From NCBI GenBank assembly GCA_022578605.1, contig MU394058.1:868001-932000 (forward strand): a stretch of 64,000 bases of DNA, written 5' to 3'. Below are positions 55,099 to 64,000 of this stretch, piece by piece (the first letter of the stretch is position 1; each line of letters begins with the position of its first letter). The position numbers and the translations under genes were made by a program. Source of the DNA: Camillea tinctor. Taxonomy: Eukaryota; Ascomycota; Sordariomycetes; Xylariales; Xylariaceae. The notes below the pieces were generated by a model. That model saw only the letters and a program-made list of their open reading frames with translations. It had not been told where the DNA came from and did not search any database.

Positions 55099-58000
55099 CT
55101 TAACAATGGAGCCGGATTGGCTATGTTTGGGGCCGTCGTGGCCGTCTGCAGGCACGCCAGACTTGTGCGCGGGCAACCCGTATCCTCTCCGGTATCCCAC
55201 AACGAAGAGGGGGGGAAGAGAACAACCGGAGCGCAAACGCAGACAGGTAAGAGAAACAGGTATCAGCTGCAGTTAGCCGCGCGAGACGACTTCAAGGTTG
55301 CAGTAGGAAGCGAACGCGGAAGGGTTTCAACTGATCCTAAACTGATCCTGAACTGAGTAGTTCGTCTCATAAGCGTCGGGGAATAACAAGCATAAACGAA
55401 AGGAAAGCTTGTCTAATCGAAGCGGTTTATTATTTGCTGTTGGACTCGAGATTGGGGGTTTGGGATGACGTGCGGAGGAAGATCGTGAATTAAGGTGGGA
55501 GGGAAAAAAAGGATGCGACAGAGAAGGAGAAAGTTTGGGGTCGATCAAATTCGTTCCGTAGTTGTAATCTTAGTCACGCAATAAAGAGACAGGAGTAGGA
55601 CACTACGACTACGATTAGAGAACCCTTCCCTGTCGATTTTAGAATGGAGGATTTCAATTGGAGGCTTGAAGAAGGAAGCCCGGAGGTTGCAGGCACGAAA
55701 GAAAAGTTAAAAAAGAAAAGGAAGTAGGAAGCTACGTGGACGTGTAATTAGAAGACGGTCATGTTCTATGTAAGTACTACACTACCTAGTTACGAACAGG
55801 GGTTTACCCTGAAAAGCAGGTACTAAGATGAATGCATGTGCCAATGTACGTATGTCAGGATGTATCGATTTAAAGTTTTATTTCCATTTCTTTTGTTTTT
55901 TCTATTTTCTCTGCAACAAAGGGCAAACAAACACATAGAGCCGTGACCACTTTAGGTTATAGCCAACTCTATAAGTAAAGAAAGAGTCCAAATTACTAAG
56001 TATTCCCCTTCCCCTCCAAGCTCTCTCTCTCCTTCTCTTTCTCTTTCTTTTCTCTCATGCTAATATTTTACAGGATGTACAGGATCGGAGGGGAGAGAGC
56101 AATGAGAAAGAAGAAGAAAAAAAAGAACAGGGGTTTTATAGTGTATGTACCTATACCTACCCATCCACCAATATGTGCGTAATGTACATATGTACATACA
56201 TACATTCAAACTTGGGTAATGATGTTTAGAAAGATACCTGTCCGGTCTTCGCGCTTCTCCAGATTCAGCCAGTCCAGCCCAGATGGTCCAAGTCTAATAT
56301 GCCGGCTCTAAGGCTTTTCAGGCCTAACCTGCTAGTGCTATCCCAGCCATCCGTGCATACTAACTCAGCTGGTTCAGGCGCATCCCGAGGATCCGTCAGT
56401 CGTACAGGTCAAAAGGCGAAACATTCCATATACATCAAACCCACCTGCCGATTAATATCCCATGGCTTTTGTCCATTTCATGCGACCAAGGCATGCGGAT
56501 TGTAAACTCGAAACTCGAGGAAGCAGAATGGTTAGTTGCTGCGAACGAATCGGCTGCTGCTGATAGAAACGCCTCCCAAAAAGGGGGGGGAACCATCCAA
56601 CGGGATTGCTGCTCCAATTATGCGACCCGGTGATGACCAAACCCAACAAATTCACAACTTATCGTTCAATGGATGGAATCGTTTGCAGGTTGTACACCAT
56701 GTAAGGTACGTACGTCTAGTAGGGAGTGCATTGCATGCAGGTACCAGCCTTGGACCAATCTGGACTATGCTTTCCGAAGAACCCTCCGTACTGAAACACG
56801 CGGGAGGTGCAAATCAAGGCATGAATCAAGATACGAATGATGATGCTATATAAGTATATACTATAATTATACTTAGGTGTTTACGGAATCCTATACAGGA
56901 ACATACAGGAACGGGTACGGACGGAAGGGCCTCATTGTGGCTTTCCATTGTCTGCTGGGCGCATTGCGATGTAGATAAATAAAACAAGGGCACCTATAAC
57001 CGATAGCGATAGCTGCGATGGGAAAAGGGGGTGTTTGTAGATAGAACTTACTTACTGAGTTAGGTATGTACGGAGCACCTATGGACATAGACTAAGCGAT
57101 GGGCTGCTTTGGGGGACGTGCGTGACAATCTGCATGTGATGAGAAGTTTAAACTTCATCTGACTGTCACTTTAAGCGCGGGGACAGCCTGAACCATTCCA
57201 TAATTTTCATTGGCCGGTTGCTTTCCCCACTTAATCAAAATTGTATCCTCACCAAATCTCGCTCCGTCCCTGCATCAAATTTCGTGCCCAATCTCTTTTC
57301 TCTCTCATCCAACACACACCACAAGGACAAAAAAAGAATAATTATAATAATACGGTATTAAAGATAATAATACCAAAAATTACCTTACTTCTCCCCTCTA
57401 TGCCATGGGCAACCCGATTCTTGGGTGACAGCAGTATAGTATACTTAATACCTAGTACCTATACTTATACACCATCATCTTATGTTGCATTAGTTAAACG
57501 ACCTCGATCCCCTCTCAGATCTGTTCTCTGCCGCCACTCTACCATATATTCCAAAGATTGGTTCGTGTCAAATGGCAATCCTTCCAGATGGCGCTGCCGA
57601 GCTCGTAACGAGACCCTTCCGGCGGGCTGGATAGGTAAGCAGCCCTGGTCTAGGTTTGATGATCCTTCAAGCCCAGTTCAATGCAGTCTTACCTCACGTG
57701 CCCCTTTTGACTTTAACCTCTCGCGACGCGTCTTCTTCGCGCGGTATCCCTTGCCGGCGAGACCGCAGGAAAGGGCTGAAACAAAAGGAACTATACCAGC
57801 CTTACGTCAATCGGTCTAACTCGCGGCCTTCTCTTGAGAAACAAGACAATGAAACGAAATGTAACCGAAGTTGCTGGCCATTAAAATCAATGTTTCGTAG
57901 CATATACTCCGTAATCGAGCGAGAAACAAAATGAAACGGTTAGTCTCAAAACCCATCTCCCTTTCCTCTTTTTTTCCCCCTTCATATAAAATCATATAAA

Positions 58001-58207
58001 ATGATGAGCTCATCAAGAATTCTGCAATGCTGAAAAGACCCGTTGGGTTTGAAAATGTGGATATTTCTCTTGCCTGATAATATATCTTACAAAATAATAA
58101 ACAGCCATAAACAATAATTCCATCTATTTCCAAGATCATTAGCTGATAAGTATAGGCAACCAGAGCATACTAGACTAGGTAGTCATTCCGGGACTTCTTT
58201 TTCTAAT
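55099..58207. other. 3.1 kb intergenic region
   Basis: This is the upstream region of the 52440-55098 gene and the 3' flank of the aldo-keto reductase gene. A CT-rich tract lies at about 56015-56055. Open frames at 56299-56853 and 57241-57934 lack protein character. No gene is supported. Confidence 0.5.
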
Positions 58208-59257
58208 TTATGTATTGGTGGGAACAAAGTCAGGATAGCGATTGCCTGCCGTTGTGAATTTAGCGAGCGTGGCGTCAATAGCGGCCATGTCCTCGTCAGT
58301 CAAGTCAACCTCCTTAGAGTTCTCCTCGACGCGCTCTGCCGTCGTTGCTCCGGGAATTGGGATAATAGTGGGCATGCCGGGACGCCGGGAAAGCGCCCGT
58401 GTCCAGCTAATCGCAAGCTGTGCTGGGGTGCAACCCTTCTTCTTGGCCATCTCTTCGACTTGTTTGACGAGTTGAAGGTTAATCTCAAAGTTGCCTGGCT
58501 GGAAACGGGGGACGTGACGGAGGAAGCTATCTTCTGGAATATCTTCCACCGTCTTCAGCTGGCCTGTCAACATTCCACGGCCAATGGGTGAGTATGCGAT
58601 CAACGGAATGCCATATTTAGCACACGCGTCGGCCACGCCGTTCTCGAGCACTTCTGTGCTAAACCTGTGATGGCGGGTATCAGTATTACATGAATGACAA
58701 GATCGGAAACTATGATTGGCTTACAGCGAGAGTTCAACCTCTACAAAGAGGACCTTGGTAACCTTGACAGCCTCGTGGATTGTCTCGGCTCTCACCTCAG
58801 ATAGCGAGACGCCGCCAAGCTTGCCAGTCTGAATGTATTCTTTGTCAATGACATCAAAGGTGATCTTCATGTCGATGTTTTGGTCCCGGCGGGCGAACTC
58901 GAAAACGTCGAGCTTCTTGCGGCCCTTCAGCTGTGCAAGACAGCTGTCTATCGACTTTCGAGTATTCTCGGGTGAGCCATCGGCAGCAACGCCTTGAGCA
59001 CCCACGCCTCCTTTGATGCTGAGAAGGACCTTGTCGGCGTCTTCGGGGTATCTTTCGAAGTACCGCTCCAGCAAGACGAGACTGTTGTATTCATGTGGCC
59101 CGTAAAACTGACCACCATTCCAAAAGTTCATACCCTGCTTCAGCGCCATCCGCATGGCTGCAAAGGCTTGTTCTTGGGGGCACGGATTCGCTCGCCATGT
59201 CAAGCCCATGAGCCCGTAGCCCGTAGCGCCGATCTCCTTCCCGAGGATTTGAGGCAT
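58208..59257 (-). CDS. Aldo-keto reductase, pyridoxal reductase-like (AKR8 type)
   Basis: Two exons (59257-58725, 58664-58208), split by a 60-nt GTAAGC..CAG intron in phase 2, give 329 residues. The chosen start MPQILGKEIGATGYGLMGLTWR matches the family N-terminus; the open frame extends further upstream without protein character. AKR features are NFWNGGQFYG (Tyr52 as the likely catalytic residue), LLSIKGG (Lys82), QTGKLGGVSLSEV, VEVELSLFSTEV (across the splice) and PTIIPIPGATTAERVEEN, the NADPH-binding end. The first tetrad position, normally Asp, is Asn47 here, as I recall for the fungal pyridoxal reductases. These enzymes reduce pyridoxal to pyridoxine with NADPH in vitamin B6 salvage. The exact substrate is inferred. 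Confidence 0.88.
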
Positions 59258-61133
59258 GTTGTTGATATGTCTTTCCAAAAAATGTGCGGCTTCAGCGATG
59301 GTTGCAAGTGAGAAATAAAGTTGCTTGAGTCGAAGAGTTACAGACGGACTCAGCCTAGTGTTATTAATGACGCTTATATACTCAATTATATATATTTGCT
59401 GATAGATTTTTCTAGAGTCAACGGTGAAGATAGCCAACTCTCTGTGTCCCCTGCCAAGTTTCCCGATATCTGATTAATCAAACAATAGAGCCAGTGATTG
59501 GAATGCCTGGTCGACGGGATCGGCAATGGGTTTTAGATATGTCTTTTACCCCGCCGGGCCATCCCCATTCTGAGTTCCAGTTGTATTGTCGTGCGAAAGA
59601 CAGCCAGCCACAAGGTTAAGAAAAAGGAGGGGAAGGGTGGCCACTAAGATGGCAAGGTTGCCGTAAATGACGAAAAGTCTCACCACCTAGGTTAGGTTAC
59701 TACGTTAGGTATTTCCATATATTTTCCCGGCCGAATATCCCACAGCATCCCCCTCCTGTCCTATCCTATCTCTCTAGCTGATGGAAGAGTGGGGACATCA
59801 GTAAGGAACCAAGTCTAGTGTTTCGATTCGGCTTTTTAGTAACTCTTGTTACCTTATTCCGTCGGTCTTACACTATGTTCTAAAGCAAGAAATCCGACTC
59901 GACTACAATGAGTAAAGGATTTAAGACTTCCCCTTGTAAGCGCGTCCGATGCTAAACTGGGCTCCGAACAGGCAAAGATCTGGAGGTAGCCTAAATCCGA
60001 GCAGCGACTGAAAAGGGGCAGGTTGTAAACGTGTGATCTTAATTAATAATTGCTTATGATTGAACGTGTTGCCAATGTGATGCTGGGAATTGTCAGCGAT
60101 CGAGCTGTTCATGCAGTTCATTTCCGGGGCCTCATGACCGAGAATTACGGCGATAAGAAGGAACTCGGGGTCCTCGGAGGTCCCAAAGTCCGTCATCGTG
60201 CCTTGCAGGTTGACGATCTCAGCCAATGGCGCCTTTGGGTAACCCGCGAACCTGAGTTCAAGATACGCATGTACCATTGGTCGTTAGCCATGAGTTTCTT
60301 CGATTTTCCCCTTGTTAACTTTTAAGTTGCCTGGGATGGAGATCTAGGTATGACAGGTTGAGGAAAGGTTCGTAATCTAGATATCTACCTACTCATTAGG
60401 TAGCTAGCAAACGTATAGTAGTTATTCAATAATTGTACTTCGGGCTGTTGCTGTTACAAAGATGGACTAATCATTCCTATGACGTACGTAGGTTATCTAT
60501 ATAAAATATATCGGCCGTAAGAGTGAGTATTTGGACATGTAAATGCACCTTTGCCCATAATTTACTTACATGCGAAGGCCCACCGCAGAAGAACCTTTAG
60601 GGAGACTCTACAAAGCTGTGAAATAAACCTACTTAGGAAATCCAGGCTTGCAGAGAAATAAATAATTCTAGAGACTACCTAGGTAATAATTTTAGTACCA
60701 ACTTGTACCTTGATGTGCACATTTATAGAAGTAATACCAACAATATCTTGTCATATCTCAATACGATCTCTTTTCCACTTATACACTGCGGCAGAATCAA
60801 AGCTGCTTGGCTAAGTTTAGTAGGCGGTGAATATTTTGTTCGCTGGAATTGCCTTGCCCCTCCATTGCTCAGAAGAAAAATGCCCCACCACAGATGTTGA
60901 TAAGATCTTTGCTCATCGAAAGCGGCAACTTACACTCACTAATGAAGATCTATACGGATGTAATAGTTTCAAATGTATTAGTTTCATTTTTTAACTGAGG
61001 ATTTTGTTATATATGAGATATAGCCAATATTCATAAATTTCATATAGGCTCAGCTACCAGTAAAAAAAGGACTTCTTTTTGTGTAAAGGAGGTAGAGAGG
61101 CTAAGATGAAGAGGTGACCCAGAGTCTCTTAAG
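59258..61133. other. Intergenic region between divergent AKR and DUS4 genes
   Basis: AT-rich divergent promoter region. A 118-residue - strand frame at 59921-60277 is listed separately. No other feature is visible. Confidence 0.5.
59921..60277 (-). CDS. Hypothetical 118-residue protein, unsupported
   Basis: An ATG-started frame has balanced composition (YLELRFAGYPKAPLAEIV, FLLIAVILGHEAPEMN) but no recognisable domain. It stands in the divergent promoter region between the AKR and DUS4 genes and may be chance, an eroded gene or a non-coding transcript. Confidence 0.2.
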   Translation of the reverse strand: MVHAYLELRFAGYPKAPLAEIVNLQGTMTDFGTSEDPEFLLIAVILGHEAPEMNCMNSSIADNSQHHIGNTFNHKQLLIKITRLQPAPFQSLLGFRLPPDLCLFGAQFSIGRAYKGKS

Positions 61134-62561
61134 ATGGATATAGAAATAGAAGATGAGGCCCTTCGGCCTAGAACGCAGTACGTATTTTCTTTTTCTCTTA
61201 ACATGACACCCCACTCCCTAAAAGAAGAAGAGGCGATAAAAAGGGGGGGAAACAGAGCTTCAGATAACTTCCTCGTCCTATTCCTCACTTACTTACACAT
61301 GTAATATCCCAGCCCCCTCAAGATCTTCGACGCCGCCAAGTCGCAGCAGCGCTTCGTCTACGCCTGCGCGCCCATGGTGCGCTACAGCAAGCTCGCCTTC
61401 CGCCAGACCGTGCACCACTACGGCACCGACCTGTGCTGGACGCCCATGATCCTAGCCAAAGAGTTCAACCGCAGCCCCGTCGCGCGCGACAGCGACCTCA
61501 CCATCTCGTCTCCGCTCTCCCCCCTATCGTCCTCCTCTTCCTCTAAGCTCCCACCCCGCCCGCCGCACGCTTTATCTGCTTCTGCTTCTCAAAAGGGAGG
61601 CGAGCGGGGTGAGGGGGAAAGCGTCCTCTACCCCGGCGAGCTCCCCACCATCGCCCAGTTCGGCGCCAACGACCCCGCGGAGCTCTCCCGCGCCGCCTCG
61701 CTCGCCGCGCCCTTCGTCAACGGCGTGGACCTCAACTGCGGGTGTCCGCAGTCGTGGGCGTGCGCGGAGAGCCTGGGGGCGGCGCTGATGGAGCGACGGG
61801 AGCTGGTGCGGACGCTGCTCGTCGCGACGCGGCGGCGGCTCGCGGACGACGGGTGGGCCGTCGACCGCGACCGCGACCACGGCAAGGGGCGCAGCGTCAG
61901 CGTCAAGATCCGCGTGCACCGCGACCTGCGGCGGACGGTGGATTTCATCAGCACGGTGGTCGGGGCCGTGGACTGGCTGACGATCCACCCGCGCACGCGG
62001 CACACGCCGTCGAGCGCGCCGATCGACGTCGGTGCCCTGCGGCTGCTGACCGACATGTTCGGGGACCGGGTGCCGATCCTGGTGTCGGGGGACGTCTTCG
62101 CGCTGAGCGAGCTGCCGTACACGTCGCACCTCCTGCAGCAGCCGCCGACGTTCACTACCAGCATCCCCCTTGCCGAAGACGCCGACGCCGAAGTGAAAAA
62201 CACTTCCTCATCCCCTCCCTTGCCCGCCCTCCCCAAACTCCGGGGCCTCATGTCCGCGCGCGCGCTTCTCAGCAACCCGGCCCTCTTCGCCGGGCACGCG
62301 GCCTGTCCCTGGGAAGCCGTAGACTACTTCATGTCGGCGGTGGCGCGGGCGCCGCTGCCCTTGAAGCTCGCGGTGCACCACCTGAGCGAGATGTGCGGGC
62401 CGGGGTTCAGCTTGGCGCAGCGGGCTCCGGGGGCCGCTTTGCTGAGCCGGCGGGAGCGCGCGCGGCTGACGGATTACGGCAACTGGGTTGATGTGGTGGA
62501 TTACATGGATCGGGTGCGCGGGGAGAAGATGCGGGGGGAGGGGGTGGTGAGGTATGGGTGA
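61134..62561 (+). CDS. DUS4: tRNA-dihydrouridine synthase 4
   Basis: Two exons (61134-61177, 61313-62561) give 430 residues. The first exon is only 44 nt; its ATG has A at -3 and G at +4, and the 135-nt intron (GTACGT..CAG) joins it in phase to PLKIFDAAKSQQRFVYACAP. Without it the gene would lose the conserved CAPMVRYSKLAFR start of the FMN-binding barrel. Dus motifs follow: LCWTPMILAKEF, IAQFGANDP, VDLNCGCPQSWAC (catalytic Cys at about 159), SVKIRVHRDLRRTVDF, LTIHPRTRHT and ILVSGDVFAL. The PQSW and HRDLRRTV forms indicate DUS4, which reduces U20a/U20b in the tRNA D-loop. A Ser/Pro/Gly-rich insert of about 45 residues (about 77-123) separates the first strand from the AQFGAND motif. Codon use is strongly GC-rich. 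Confidence 0.93.
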
Positions 62562-64000
62562 TGGGGAAGGAAGAAGAAGGGAAGGGAAGGGAAGAGGAAG
62601 AACGGGTTAGTATTTGTGGGAAAGGGGTGATGATGATGATGAGGGACTGTATAAAAATGAGGAGAAAGGAAAAAGGGAAGCATGGGTTAGACGGTTCGAA
62701 GGAGGGTCAGGGCTATGGAAGATAGGTAAAGGGGGGGATCAAAAAAATGGTTTAGACGGGAGTTAGAAGCTACAATGCAAAAATATACCCAGTTCGATAT
62801 TTTCCTCTCCTCCCCTCCCCCCCCCCCTCTACTTCTCTGAATACCTTGTCGCATGGCCCCTAAAAATTGAGTATCTTCCACGAGTCTCATGCTATCTCCC
62901 TTTGCTATATATACACATACACAGCAGCAGACGGATTATTCATAGCTATATTAGGGGAACCAGCAGTTTTCTTCCAGCTTGAGTCTTGAAACTACGATTT
63001 TTTTTTAATTATGGGACTACTACTATGGGCTGGAATGCTTTAATATGACGACTTCTTCTTTTCGCATTGCTATCCCGCTTCCCCTTGACATCACTCTCAC
63101 CCCTTGTAGATGTGTCCAGTCAACCACCCACCATCCCTCCAACCCTAAACACTTTTCTCAGATGAGCATCGTCGTCGTCATTCATCTGGCCTGGTTGTAA
63201 TTTGTTTCTTCTTTAGCTCGCTCGCCAATGCCATCTAGGTGGGAGAAAGCAAGAATCCGGTGACCCTTTTCCCCTTCACCATCCAAGTATATACCTAACT
63301 TGTGGTCTCCCAGTTCCGGTCCCTAATGCGAACTCAGACTTTCCTTGAAGAAAAGGTGTGCAAATAATACACCTGCGATGGTCTGCGCGCCCCCGAGGGA
63401 TCCCTAATGTTACACAATTTATGAAAATGAAAAGATAAAGAGGTATCAAATGCCGCGACTGAGACAAGAACGAAAAGAGAAGTGGAGCGCATGGCGCATT
63501 GAAGAAAAAGAAAACCCAAATATGGAAAGTTAGAAACGTAAATGAGTTCAACTGTTGAAGGGCAGGAGGTCAATATAAGGGAATAAGGTAATAACGTTAA
63601 AGTGAAGAGAAGAAAACGAACGGGGAAGAGAAAGGTTCAAGAGAAACAGACATAATCCACACACACCGGTCGTCCTATCAAGACCGGCAAGTAATAAAAA
63701 AAAACGATATAAAATGGTAAGGAAAAGTTAACGCCACGAGAAAAACAATTCCTAAGAGCACCTAACCTAGTAGTAACCCAATTTCACGCACAAAGTTTTT
63801 GTCCAAATAATCATACCTAACACTTTCCCCCTGTAGTATACCGGATGAACACGTCTTTCTGTATCTGGTCCGTCCGGGCAAGTTATTTGGGGGGTGATGA
63901 CGTGTCCACGATATATGATCCTGCCAAGGCTTCCTGCTAAGTTGACATAACCAGTTTGTTCTCGTATGCCGGTTCACCGACTTGTGTTGCTCAGACACGG
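62562..64000. other. 3' flank of DUS4 and right-edge sequence
   Basis: Purine-rich sequence with GGGAA repeats at 62565-62600 and a run of 11 C at 62817-62827. Short frames on the - strand up to the edge are not recognisable. No gene is supported; one may begin beyond the window. Confidence 0.5.

Noticed and set aside
57241..57934. 192- and 92-residue + strand frames between the unknown gene and the aldo-keto reductase
   Set aside because: The longer one begins without an ATG, and neither resembles a known protein or shows clear splice continuation.
61742..62491. 249-residue + strand frame in another phase, plus - strand frames of 185 and 215 residues
   Set aside because: They are shadows of the GC-rich DUS4 exon; only the DUS4 frame shows conserved motifs.
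1..64000. Biosynthetic gene cluster, CRISPR array or intact transposon
   Set aside because: No polyketide or peptide synthase, transposase, integrase or reverse transcriptase motif was seen, and no regularly spaced direct repeats; neighbours are functionally unrelated housekeeping genes.

Overview
The window is nuclear DNA from a filamentous ascomycete (Pezizomycotina, most likely a Sordariomycete). The evidence is short introns (54-135 nt) with GT..AG ends and CTAAC-like branch sites, a dispersed Pol III 5S rRNA gene of the ACATACGACC type, and single-copy genes such as TVP23, UTP23, JAC1, CSN4, CAF120 and DUS4. This is inferred from gene content and intron style only; I cannot name the species.

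Layout, left to right. On the + strand: a membrane-anchored HODM/DUF3445 protein (355-1713), TVP23 (2402-3193) and a 5S rRNA gene (3900-4018). On the - strand: a one-pass membrane protein with an apparent frameshift (4850-6188), a DUF726/TMCO4-like protein (12359-15642), UTP23 (16600-17589) and a PTC7/Azr1-like PP2C phosphatase (18175-19475). After a 6 kb gene-poor stretch, on the + strand: a CAF120-like PH protein (25588-29942) and a four-exon SGNH esterase (31470-32601). Then a long - strand series: CSN4 (33698-34975), a MYND zinc-finger protein (36126-37421), JAC1 (38421-39353), an F-box protein (40791-43095), a SNF2-family ATPase (47812-51429), a large Ser/Asp-rich protein of unknown function (52440-55098) and a pyridoxal-reductase-like aldo-keto reductase (58208-59257). 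Last, on the + strand, DUS4 (61134-62561).

Most genes are ordinary housekeeping or regulatory genes acting independently: Golgi traffic, rRNA synthesis and processing, Fe-S cluster assembly, mRNA deadenylation, deneddylation and tRNA modification. There is no biosynthetic cluster and no recognisable transposon. About half of the window is non-coding. Three stretches of roughly 4.7-6.2 kb (6189-12358, 19476-25587, 43096-47811) hold only weak open reading frames, microsatellites and a recurring TACCTA/TAGGTA word.

I found no convincing new multi-gene system. The points most worth checking are the apparent frameshift in the membrane-protein gene, a SNF2 ATPase with a DEGH box and no RING domain, a membrane-anchored HODM-like protein, an interstitial telomere-type repeat, and the recurrent palindromic TACCTA/TAGGTA sequence. 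All exon junctions were worked out by eye from splice signals, reading-frame continuity and family conservation.
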